Shown here piece by piece: positions 49,766-57,976 of a DNA stretch of 64,000 bases. This stretch comes from Symbiodinium natans (taxonomy: Eukaryota; Sar; Dinophyceae; Suessiales; Symbiodiniaceae). Every line of letters begins with the position of its first letter. Position 1 is the stretch's first letter. The notes beneath the pieces are model-generated. The model did no database searches and was not told the origin of the DNA. It saw only the letters and a list, made by a program, of their open reading frames with translations. The translations under genes were made by a program, and so were the position numbers. The stretch is from positions 622,001-686,000 of the forward strand of contig CAJNDS010000835.1 in the NCBI GenBank assembly GCA_905221605.1. Reading direction: 5' to 3'.

Positions 49766-50072
49766 CTCGAGTTGGGCCACGCAGCGCCCACAGTAGGAGT
49801 GGCCGCATGGGTACAGCGCGGTGAGGTTTTCCTTCACCTTCGGCGAAATCAAACTAGCTAAAATATCTTAGATTTATTATACACTGCGCCTCAAAACAAA
49901 TGGGACACTCTTCGTCGCCCCGTGCTCCGAACACACGAACCTCAAAAAAAAAGGAATCTTTCCGGCGTCTGCACATACAGCCGCGCTGCAAGAAAAGTTT
50001 TAAAAAAAACCTCAGAAGCGTACATGAGTCAGAGCTTCCTCACGACAAACCGGGCAGCGCATAGCTAACGGC
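49766..50072 (-). CDS. RING-finger exons
   Basis: Three - strand coding pieces carry zinc-ligand pairs. About 50020-50063 reads MRCPVCREEALTH. About 49888-49940 reads VFGARGDEECPICFE, the first Cys pair of a RING-HC finger. About 49766-49843 reads VKENLTALYPCGHSYCGRCV, the C-G-H-x-x-C-x-x-C block. The second and third pieces together give the first six ligands of a RING finger split by a short intron. The closing CPxC pair was not found downstream. The first piece looks like the end of another RING. RING domains usually bind zinc and act as E3 ubiquitin ligases, so a role in ubiquitin transfer is a family-based inference. Exact splice sites are uncertain. Confidence 0.5.
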
Positions 50073-50196
50073 AACTATCCAGAGTAATGATACTATATCG
50101 CCGCTACAGTTATGAGCAGAAACAGCTTGCACAGGATTGATAGCATGCAACAACCAGGTACATGCAACTCGCACAAATACAGCTCAATATTAAAGC

Positions 50197-50337
50197 CTAT
50201 GATGACACTACTGGAGATGCACGTTGCTGGCCTGGATCAGTCGACTGTGTCTTGTATTCATGTTTTTTAATCTCTCGTAAAACTACATTCTTTGTCATCA
50301 AGACATACGTGAGAGCTGACTGCGAAATGTCTATTGC
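50197..50337 (-). CDS. Exon of an unidentified protein
   Basis: The acceptor GAATTCATGATATCAG precedes 46 codons (AIDISQSALTYVLMTKNVVL, then REIKKHEYKTQSTDPGQQRA and SPVVSS) and a TAG. A GTAGTG sequence within the last codons could instead be a donor into the RING exons. The gene lies between the transposase-like reading frame and the RING exons. Confidence 0.45.
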   Translation of the reverse strand, partial: AIDISQSALTYVLMTKNVVLREIKKHEYKTQSTDPGQQRASPVVSS

Positions 50338-50642
50338 CTGATATCATGAATTCGCAGAGAAGCACACACACAAAAATGCTAGATTACATAAGTTTTCACT
50401 AACAGGCTAATCACATGACGACGAATGCATATATACCGTGAACACAAAATCAAAATATGAAAAATATACTAAGAAAATTATAACATTAAGCTTAAACTCA
50501 AACACAAACGCAGTATCATCAGATATTCTTGCGATATTATGCTGGTGCAAACCATAACAATCTGTTTGTTCTACTTTTTGCTCCGAATCAGTTGTCAGAA
50601 TAAAATTTTTCGAGAGCCTTGCTGGCTGAGCGACTCACGACA

Positions 50643-52067
50643 TCACTGTTTCTGGCGTTTCACGCCAGAAGTAGTCATCGTGTGCTTTCGTGGAACAGAC
50701 AGCGGCGTCAGTTTTCTTTGATTCACAGAATTCTTCCGCTTTGCAGAAGGCTTCTTAAACAACCATGCTTGTACTAAAGACTTTTCATTCGTGAAGGCAT
50801 CAACAAGAGGAAGAAAAGCTTTCTTGCGACAACTGTTTGAATCTTGGTCAGAACACCATGCTTTCCATTCATCATCTGACCAAAGTGAAACATGTAAAGA
50901 CCTAGCCAGAAGAACGGTTTCCGTAGTTATGTGAGACAATGGAAAACAAGATGCTAAATAGTGCGAAAGCCTCTTAATGTACAGATAGTACCGCAACTTT
51001 AGGCTTAAAGCTGAACGGTGTAAAGAATTTGTGGTCTTCGACCACGAATTAATCTCCGCGTGTAGCGCTTCATTGCTTGCTGTCCCGCTTGGGAGTAGAC
51101 GCAAAAGTTCACGCGGCAAAACATGGCGTAAGCGAATGTTGTTATAAAGCCATTCTAGCCTGTCTGGCGCGCATGCGGCCCACAATATCTTGAAAATTTC
51201 TTTGTTTGGCCCGGGAGCTTTCCGAATCACTTCGTGGTCGAATCGCTTGCACAAGGCTGCGATGCATTTAATGAATTCAAGTCTATCATAGAACGGCTTT
51301 TCCGCGTCTATGCGTAAAAGCTTGTCAGCTTCCGTGACATGCATGGACTGCGACCATATCATTTCACGGTACTTTGATTCGGCTGCATTCAGTGGCCTCG
51401 ACATATCGCCATCATAAAAAGGTAGCCAGTAATCCGCTCTGATGCTAGGATCGACGGCCGACGTCTTCTTTAAAATAGCTCGCAGCATTTTGGAACCGGA
51501 AGACTTTTTATTCCAGAACCCATATTCGTAAACAATTGCTAAGTGTATGGGATCTAGAGTCATGGCCTGCAACTGCGGGCAAACCTTCTTGGCTTGCTTA
51601 AAAAATTTCGCAGACGGACTGTCTGTGGCTATGTACAAAATAGACAACAGTTGAGACTGTGTAAAATTATCCTTCAGTGCTTCTACTAGGTGTTCTGAAG
51701 ATTCTGACGGCAATGGATGCAGTAGCAATGTTGCGCCCGACCTTCCTCGTATTGTTAATAATCTTCGCCACGCCACATCGTCCGGGAACGGCGCATCGTT
51801 TCTGACATTCGCTGATGCTCTGTAACTTTCCTGACCAAGGATTTTCAAGCAAACTTTAAATGTAGCGTCCATGCTGATATAGCGCCACTCATCGTTTTGT
51901 TCCAAACTTGCGGTCATCATGTCCATTTTTTTCTTGTATGCTGGCGAATTAGTGATGTCCTCTAGCATAGGCATCCAGTGAGAAACATGTGAGGGTAGCA
52001 TAGAGGACAGTTGATTGCCAGATGTCTGCGCAGCCATATGGCATCGTGGCCATATAGTTCGAATCTC
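50643..52067 (-). CDS. DDE-type transposase-like domain
   Basis: About 470 residues, open up to about 52067 on the - strand. Spaced acidic residues fit an RNase H-fold transposase: D70 in EWRYISMDATFKV, D152 in ILYIATDSPSAKFF, a LDPIHLAIVYE block (D175, H178), and E336 in SGTASNEALHAEIN. The first motif resembles the D-x-T-F-K of Mutator-like transposases and the last resembles the E of hAT/Mutator-type enzymes. The C-terminus is basic (KPSAKRKNS, GVKRQKQ) and may be a nuclear-localisation or DNA-binding tail. There is no ATG at the left edge. The frame is joined to the preceding piece (ending near 52140) by an intron whose exact ends are unresolved. From memory, very similar proteins are abundant in dinoflagellate genomes; that is unverified. 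It would insert or move the element. Confidence 0.6.
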   Translation of the reverse strand, partial: EIRTIWPRCHMAAQTSGNQLSSMLPSHVSHWMPMLEDITNSPAYKKKMDMMTASLEQNDEWRYISMDATFKVCLKILGQESYRASANVRNDAPFPDDVAWRRLLTIRGRSGATLLLHPLPSESSEHLVEALKDNFTQSQLLSILYIATDSPSAKFFKQAKKVCPQLQAMTLDPIHLAIVYEYGFWNKKSSGSKMLRAILKKTSAVDPSIRADYWLPFYDGDMSRPLNAAESKYREMIWSQSMHVTEADKLLRIDAEKPFYDRLEFIKCIAALCKRFDHEVIRKAPGPNKEIFKILWAACAPDRLEWLYNNIRLRHVLPRELLRLLPSGTASNEALHAEINSWSKTTNSLHRSALSLKLRYYLYIKRLSHYLASCFPLSHITTETVLLARSLHVSLWSDDEWKAWCSDQDSNSCRKKAFLPLVDAFTNEKSLVQAWLFKKPSAKRKNSVNQRKLTPLSVPRKHTMTTSGVKRQKQ

Positions 52068-52149
52068 GGCAAGCACACAGAAACATTATGACATTAAAAA
52101 AAACAATAGTGCAATCCAAGAAACCTGTGCGTGGCTGAGAATCATCTCT

Positions 52150-53433
52150 CGCAGCAGTAAATCTGCAAAGGAATGCGTGTAGTTTGCGAGCACGCCGTAC
52201 ATGCACGGAACTTCCGATAGCGGTCAAGTTCATGAAAGTTGGGCCAGATGCGTCGTAAACCAAACGAATGCGCCGATCCACATCGTTCACGTTCGCAGGT
52301 AAAGGAGGCACCACCGTTCGCCGCATAATTTGAGCGCTTCTTCGCAACAGTGCTGAGCAGTCCGACTGAGAAGATGCAGCATCATCGTACAGAGCCATGA
52401 TCACTTTCACTTGCTTAGTGCCGCTTGCCACAAATTGTGTCTTCTTGGTATGATGTTTCGCGAGATGAACACGTAATTGCTTCACCTGCTTGAAGCCACG
52501 AAAAGGACAAAACGGACAACGTCTTTTTCCGTCTGATCTTTCAGTCGTCGTCATAGGGCTCTGAAGAACTTGCTCCACTTCCTTTTGCAGTGTTTGCAAT
52601 ACGTTGTCTGTAACATATGGACAACCATCAGAGTCGAACTCATATCTAGCTCGCGCTGGCAAAGGCAGCATGCTGTCTTCTGATGCATCCGAATCCGCAG
52701 GGCCTGCTTCAGCGCCGGCAACGATATCCAGTAGAACTGCAGACCACTCTGATAAAGTGTCTTTTGCTTTTTTTCGCCAAAAGCTGACGAAAGTTGATCG
52801 GTCCACTGCAGAAGCACAAGCTTCTCGAAAATCTTGTATAGTCATTTTCATCTTGGTGCTGCCATTGAAGATTGTCACGCTCTCGCCGGTCTGCGATATC
52901 TGAACATTCACGCAATGCGGAGACCCAGTTCCTTCGTAATGTAGAATGAATGACTTCACAGAATTTTCCGGCAAGCCCACGCAGCAAATAAGATCCGCTT
53001 TGCACAATTTCTGGGAAGACCGATATGATCTTGCTTTGTCTTTCATTGCTTGAATGTTTTCCTGCAGTTGGGAATTGTTTACTGATGAAATAATACAATT
53101 TCTCGCCAGGGGCGCCATGTGCCACAAAGCACAGGGAACGCAGTTTCCAGGGAGTGTAAGTGCATCTGGCAAAGCATCAACTGTACTGACTTCCGAAGCT
53201 TTTTGTGTTGCCAAAGTAATAAAATGATGCAGCTTCTTCTGAACGATCTTCACTTCAAAAGAAGTTCTTTCTTTGATCTTCTTCTCGCACAGCTCAGTGT
53301 AGTGGCCAACATCTTGAATATGTTTTTCTGAAATCCGGACACCGTCGAAATGCAAAGACAAGTGAGCCGGCGGGCTTGCTGACTCAAGAATGTGCTCAGT
53401 CCAAACATGCAATATGTAATTCTCGATAGACTG
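52150..53433 (-). CDS. Polymerase C-motif, candidate cysteine protease and C2H2 finger
   Basis: The reading continues in the same frame after the TAG at 53434-53436. Counting from 53412, residues 17-27 read HLSLHFDGVRI, likely a polymerase motif C (an HxD-type palm motif). Residues 88-99 read PGNCVPCALWHM, H166 lies in GSPHCVNVQI and N183 in TIFNGS. This Cys-His-Asn order and spacing fits a papain-fold/OTU-like cysteine protease. Residues 299-321 form one C2H2 zinc finger (CPFC, then HLAKHH). The piece lacks its own ATG and is best read as the middle of a longer product. Its 3' end runs into an intron near 52080-52150 leading to the transposase-like piece. The protease call is a motif-level inference. 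Confidence 0.55.
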
Positions 53434-56400
53434 CTACATCAAAGAAAATATGCTCGCCTCAGGAAACGGCTTCGCTTTGTTGTCTTTCAAACTGATATAA
53501 TCATCATACAGTAGATTGCACGCCACCCATCTCAGGTAAATAGACAACTTGCGAAGGCGCAACACGTCTGCATTGTGTTGCAAAGCATCAGGCAAACTAC
53601 CACCATGAAGAAGTTCACTGATAGTCTTCTTCCCATCAACCATTGACGTTCCGATCTTTGATATAAAATCAGATCTGTTGTGAGCGAGACTGTGCAGTAG
53701 CGCCGCTAGCTCATCGGGCATGGCTGGTTTGGGATCAAGCTTGACAATAAGTTGATGTAAGAGCGTCAGACTACAATTCTGAATATCGACGTCACACGTG
53801 TGGCCATCCAGCACATGCAGTTGCAATCTTCGGGACATAGACTGCGCACTTCCGCTTCCAGCGTATCGACGAGAATTAACGCTGTACGTTGCTTCCGGTG
53901 AGTAGAAATACTTGATCTGTTTCGTCACTGTGATTGCTTCAGATAACTCTGGCGTCTCCAATTGAACGCTGTTCTTGCCTGTTATGCGTCTCCCCGCAAG
54001 CGAGGCGTCAATAGCACGTTCATGTGCTTCTAATTTTACTTGAGCATTTTGGCAGTTCTTGAGAAAGGCATTCTGTTTGTAAGTCTTCCTGCCCGCTTTG
54101 CTTTCGACGCTTTTCTTAGCTTGCATATAGTACTGCAGAAGGGTTTGAATATTAGTTCTCCTTTCAGTATGACCGAATGCATACTGTCGAAGCCGCTGCA
54201 GATCGTGCTGCTCCTCGAAGACCATCCGTTGTTCTTTCATATCTTCTCGACCACATATCTCGTGGAGCGTCGTTGAGAAAGATATTTTCGGTATAAAGGT
54301 TCCCGGCTTTGTTTTTGTTGTTTTGCCTCTACAAATACTCCGTCGAACAAGGCCACGGTCTTCTAATTCGTCCCACATTTTGTCTCTTGACAAGTTGGGA
54401 CTGTTTCCAGATAGCGTCATGTTCTTGAAAGCATAGAAAGTCATGCTGTCTGAGCTGCTCTCCAATAGCTTGACCATGAAAAGCTCACGAAGATTGTCCC
54501 AGTCATTGACTTGCTTTTCCATATCTTTTTGGCTTTCTTCTTCTGCAGCGAGTACTGCTTGGAGTCCGTCGTCTGGCTCATGTTGACGATTTCGAATCGG
54601 TATGCTGCAAGCTTGTCTGATAGCGTCCTCTGTCAGGTACTGGTCACCACCATTGCAATACGCTTCTATTTCCTCATAACACATGTCTTTGTTGTACCTC
54701 TCCTCGAAAGCCCACTGTAGCTTCAGGCCAGCGCACGAAGCTTGCGTCTGTGTGAAAAAGTGTGCGAGACTTGGATCAGCTGCAAAAATTCCATCAAGTT
54801 CATGATCTGGATATCGCAACAGAAACTTGGGATGCACGAATCGCGCCTTGCCTTTCCATACCAAAGCTCGTCGAAAAATTGAATGTAAGTTCTTCAATGT
54901 GACGCCCTGGAACGCAATCATGCGATTGACTTCTAGTCTTGTCCACCCAATGACTCGAAACATGCGTGTAGAATAACCATATGGCTTGCGGCCCATGATC
55001 CCGTCGCCAGAGATGAATTTCTTGTACAAGTCAGTTTGTATTTTTTTGTTACTTTCAGGCGCCTCCTGACCTGTAAGAATAAAGCAGTTGGCGAAGCTTT
55101 CCACTTGCTTGCGTAGTTCTTCGTCTAGGACCCAAACGCGAGGATCAAAGAAAGCATGATTCTGTTTATACATTTCTGCAAGGTGCAGGGAATATAAACT
55201 CTGGCCAACACCACCTGGCGATATTCCAATAAAACAACGATCTATGTTTAAGCCTCGTTTAGCTAAAGCTATAGCAGACTGAAAGCATCTGAATACATTC
55301 AGATTGCACCAGAAAGTCTGCTCGTAAAATTTCTTCAACCTCGCTTCATTTGCTGCACATACAGGATCCAGAAGAGGATGTGGTACGCGTACATAGCAGT
55401 TGTTGAGAATGTTTTTGCGTACCACGGTGATGGGACTCCTTGCATCCGGAAGGTCATATAGGAAGCAGATGTCATCGTAACAAATCGCTGGCTGACGCAT
55501 GTCATCAGTTTCGCACCACTCCACAAGAAGAGCTATCATCCGGGTCGTCATCAACTCTCGTCGCAGAATGTTTGAAAGTTTCCGACAAAGATCTGCAAGT
55601 CCAAGATTCCAGGCTTGGTGTTTCTTCCTGTCGTCCGTTACACTGTACTCGTTGCCTTCAGCGTCAAGACGAACCTCATCAGACTGTACTGCTGCCGTTT
55701 CTCTAGTCGCTGCCCGACAAGTATGAAAGAAGCAGTCTTCGTCCGGAAAATTTTGTGAGTCAGTAACGATAGCTTTCGCCACAGACACATTGTCTCGAGG
55801 TACATTAAGCTTCATTCGTTTAAAAATTCCTTCAAGAATTGTGAAAAAATTCTTGATTCTGCTCAAGACCGCTTCGGGAGGAATGCCTTTGAAAGTCAAG
55901 AAAGAACCATCTGCATCATATATGTACAGAAAACCATTGTGCACGCGTACATGGCGTTCACCTTCGACCATCCAGAATATTGCCGCTGCATCTGCTACCA
56001 TGACCGTGGGCCCGATATGCCCTTCGGAAATGTATCCAGCTACCACAATCAGCCGCTGCAAGTCAAGGCTGATCTCCGCGAAATCTCGCTTGACTCGACT
56101 TACAAGGCCTCTTGTTTTCAGAAGAATGACGTCAGGCTTCGCAAGGAAATCTGACTCATATGTGTGAAGCACGCTTGCAATTTGATTGTCAGATTCTGTG
56201 AAAAAATCTTTGAAATCTTGAGCATGAGTTGCAGCGCCTGGGGCAAGTCTTCTTCTTTTAGCTGCTGCTGGTGTTTCGGCATCCATTTCATCAAGTACAC
56301 CTTCCAGATCATGTTTGAAACTTGTCTCGAAAGCATTCTCATTTTCTGCATCTTGAACTTGGAATGATGTAGTAGAGGCGATCTCCGCGTCCTGTACATC

Positions 56401-57339
56401 AGCATTGTTTGTTGATGGCACTGCCGGAGATATCCCAGCTGCTTCTACTTGGTCTAATGCATGCTTCACTCCAGCTGTGTTAGCCTCCATTTTTCTAGCT
56501 AAAATCTGCGTGCGTCTGCATTGCATGAGCTCTTCCACTTGTTCAGTCATGTCGGGGACGACGTCCACGAACCCATCCGGGTCATAAACTGGATGCACAC
56601 AAACAACATACATCTCGGATATCACGAGGTCGTAATACTTCTCCAATATCCACTTATAAATGTTCAACTGTAGCCTGTAATGCTGACCTTGACAGTCTTC
56701 GATGCTGTGCAGTGGATGCTTCATCAATTTTCCGTAACCATTATATTTTTGAGCAAGTTTCTCACTGCGCTTCCAGTCCACTAGCACAAACTCAGCGACT
56801 CCAGTTTTTTTGAGCACCAGATCAATAGACCCTGCTAGATCTTCTGCTTCTGCGTAAATGCACCACTCAGTCCTATACGCTTGGACATCATTGATTTCTG
56901 AAATGAGATTCACAGCCATGTATAATTCCGGAGACATACTGCCAGGCTGCACGAGATACCCATTGAATACACGTTCTAGCATTGCATGCATCCAAGTTCC
57001 GGAATTAGCAGCTTCGTCTCGCCTTTTGTTCCAGAGTTCTAATATCTCGTTGTCGTACAGCACGAAATGGGTCAGGATGTCATGAAAACCGTCTATGCTT
57101 TCGCGGCTCTTAGCAAAGAGCTTGCAGATTTCATCAACATCTGGCTCTTCCGCTTTCAGCGCTGCTACCAAATCTGCCTGGTAAAAAAAATCCATACCCA
57201 TGAGCATGCTTGCGATGCTAGGAAAATTAGCATCAGCAGAAACATACTCTGCTCTCGGCCAATTGCTGCCTTTTTTCATAGTCGATAAAGCAGACGTGGA
57301 ATCGAAAGGTGTACAGAACTCGTGTATAAGCGTCGTTAC
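53434..57339 (-). CDS. PD-(D/E)XK nuclease, SF3 helicase and TV-Pol-like polymerase
   Basis: About 1300 codons without introns. A RecB/Cas4-like nuclease comes first: GTWMHAMLE (117-125), DLAGSID (170-176), VDWKRS (190-195) and QLNIYKWILEKYY (227-239) are the H...E, D, (D/E)xK and Q-x-x-x-Y motifs. A superfamily 3 helicase follows: P-loop-like GISPGGVGQS (708-717), FILTGQEAPE (756-765) and DLYKKFISGDGIMGRKPY (773-790). Near the end, DVDIQNC (1186-1192) resembles motif A of family-A-related polymerases such as TV-Pol, and YLRWVACNLL (1271-1280) may be motif B. The P-loop has Gln where Lys is normal. The exon starts at 57339 after a GT-AG intron, and the joined frame reads GCSVTTLIHEFCTPFD across it. 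It ends at a TAG (53434-53436). The product probably replicates the element's DNA. Confidence 0.65.
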   Translation of the reverse strand, partial: VTTLIHEFCTPFDSTSALSTMKKGSNWPRAEYVSADANFPSIASMLMGMDFFYQADLVAALKAEEPDVDEICKLFAKSRESIDGFHDILTHFVLYDNEILELWNKRRDEAANSGTWMHAMLERVFNGYLVQPGSMSPELYMAVNLISEINDVQAYRTEWCIYAEAEDLAGSIDLVLKKTGVAEFVLVDWKRSEKLAQKYNGYGKLMKHPLHSIEDCQGQHYRLQLNIYKWILEKYYDLVISEMYVVCVHPVYDPDGFVDVVPDMTEQVEELMQCRRTQILARKMEANTAGVKHALDQVEAAGISPAVPSTNNADVQDAEIASTTSFQVQDAENENAFETSFKHDLEGVLDEMDAETPAAAKRRRLAPGAATHAQDFKDFFTESDNQIASVLHTYESDFLAKPDVILLKTRGLVSRVKRDFAEISLDLQRLIVVAGYISEGHIGPTVMVADAAAIFWMVEGERHVRVHNGFLYIYDADGSFLTFKGIPPEAVLSRIKNFFTILEGIFKRMKLNVPRDNVSVAKAIVTDSQNFPDEDCFFHTCRAATRETAAVQSDEVRLDAEGNEYSVTDDRKKHQAWNLGLADLCRKLSNILRRELMTTRMIALLVEWCETDDMRQPAICYDDICFLYDLPDARSPITVVRKNILNNCYVRVPHPLLDPVCAANEARLKKFYEQTFWCNLNVFRCFQSAIALAKRGLNIDRCFIGISPGGVGQSLYSLHLAEMYKQNHAFFDPRVWVLDEELRKQVESFANCFILTGQEAPESNKKIQTDLYKKFISGDGIMGRKPYGYSTRMFRVIGWTRLEVNRMIAFQGVTLKNLHSIFRRALVWKGKARFVHPKFLLRYPDHELDGIFAADPSLAHFFTQTQASCAGLKLQWAFEERYNKDMCYEEIEAYCNGGDQYLTEDAIRQACSIPIRNRQHEPDDGLQAVLAAEEESQKDMEKQVNDWDNLRELFMVKLLESSSDSMTFYAFKNMTLSGNSPNLSRDKMWDELEDRGLVRRSICRGKTTKTKPGTFIPKISFSTTLHEICGREDMKEQRMVFEEQHDLQRLRQYAFGHTERRTNIQTLLQYYMQAKKSVESKAGRKTYKQNAFLKNCQNAQVKLEAHERAIDASLAGRRITGKNSVQLETPELSEAITVTKQIKYFYSPEATYSVNSRRYAGSGSAQSMSRRLQLHVLDGHTCDVDIQNCSLTLLHQLIVKLDPKPAMPDELAALLHSLAHNRSDFISKIGTSMVDGKKTISELLHGGSLPDALQHNADVLRLRKLSIYLRWVACNLLYDDYISLKDNKAKPFPEASIFSLM

Positions 57340-57406
57340 CTTGCGCACTTAACAAAACACATAAAAACCTTATACAGTAAAAGCACATGAATGCCAGGCA
57401 AGTTAC

Positions 57407-57742
57407 ACTGCAGCCAACAAGTTGTTCTTTATAGAAGTACTTGTGGTCGGCAGACTCGAATCGCAAAGCAGAGTCCCGTATATGAGCGTTCGTCGTAGCA
57501 AGCTCTGTGCAGGCATGAAGAAAAAAAGTACTTGAAGTAGGATGATCAGCAGGAACTTCAAAAACTGGCCCCTGAGGTTGTCTTTCCAGCACCGCACCGA
57601 CAATGAAATCAAGCGGTGCAGTCCATCCTCCTGCGTTGATTGCATGTTTTTCATTTATATATAATACGGATAACAATGTAAAAGAAATGCTTTCACAGCC
57701 TTCTCCGAAAATCACATCGGTGTCCATGTGTTCCGGGGATGC
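57407..57742 (-). CDS. 5' part of the nuclease module (exon)
   Basis: Acceptor TTTGCACTCAG precedes ASPEHMDTDVIFGEGCES. The exon ends at 57407 (donor AGT/GTAACT). Its last residues (RFESADHKYFYKEQLVGCSV) carry the H-x-Y...SVT start typical of RecB-like nucleases, which then continues in the next exon at 57339. The intron between (57340-57406, 67 nt) is GT...AG. The ATG at 57725-57727 could be an internal start, but the frame is open through the acceptor and the preceding exon joins in phase 0. No ORF-length or domain conflict was seen. Confidence 0.55.
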
Positions 57743-57837
57743 CTGAGTGCAAATATAACACGGCGAATTAGCAGATAATTATATCTTGTTTTTTTTTTAA
57801 TTTATGCTGCGTGCTTAATTAATCAAAGCATAGCGAC

Positions 57838-57922
57838 TCCACCACAATAATCTCCAGGAATTGACGATGTTGTGCGCCCTCTAGTGAGTGCGCAACTTTG
57901 AGGCACTGCATCTCTTTCCATC
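57838..57922 (-). CDS. Small linking exon with a GDYCGG junction
   Basis: With acceptor TTGAGAG (ending 57923) and a GT donor at 57837, the exon reads MERDAVPQSCALTRGRTTSS, then IPGDYCGG. This is another copy of the D-Y-x-G-G motif seen four times in the upstream protein. It joins in frame upstream (consensus donor CCT/GTAAGT at 57976, intron 57923-57976) and downstream (intron 57743-57837, exon starting Ala-Ser-Pro). The donor GTCGCT is weak, and the exon is inferred from frame and motif agreement, not from transcript data. Confidence 0.45.
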
Positions 57923-57976
57923 CTCTCAACCTGTGCGTCCAAAGCGTTCAGTATTATCTCATGTTTATGAACTTAC

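Noticed and set aside
53434-53460. A 24-nt intron (GAG/GCGAGC to GATGTAG) removing the TAG
   Set aside because: It is far shorter than other introns here and would delete residues that look like part of the polymerase domain; a nonsense codon or readthrough is simpler.
55790-56167. 125-codon + strand frame inside the nuclease-helicase region
   Set aside because: It is antisense to a long conserved-looking reading frame with recognisable motifs.
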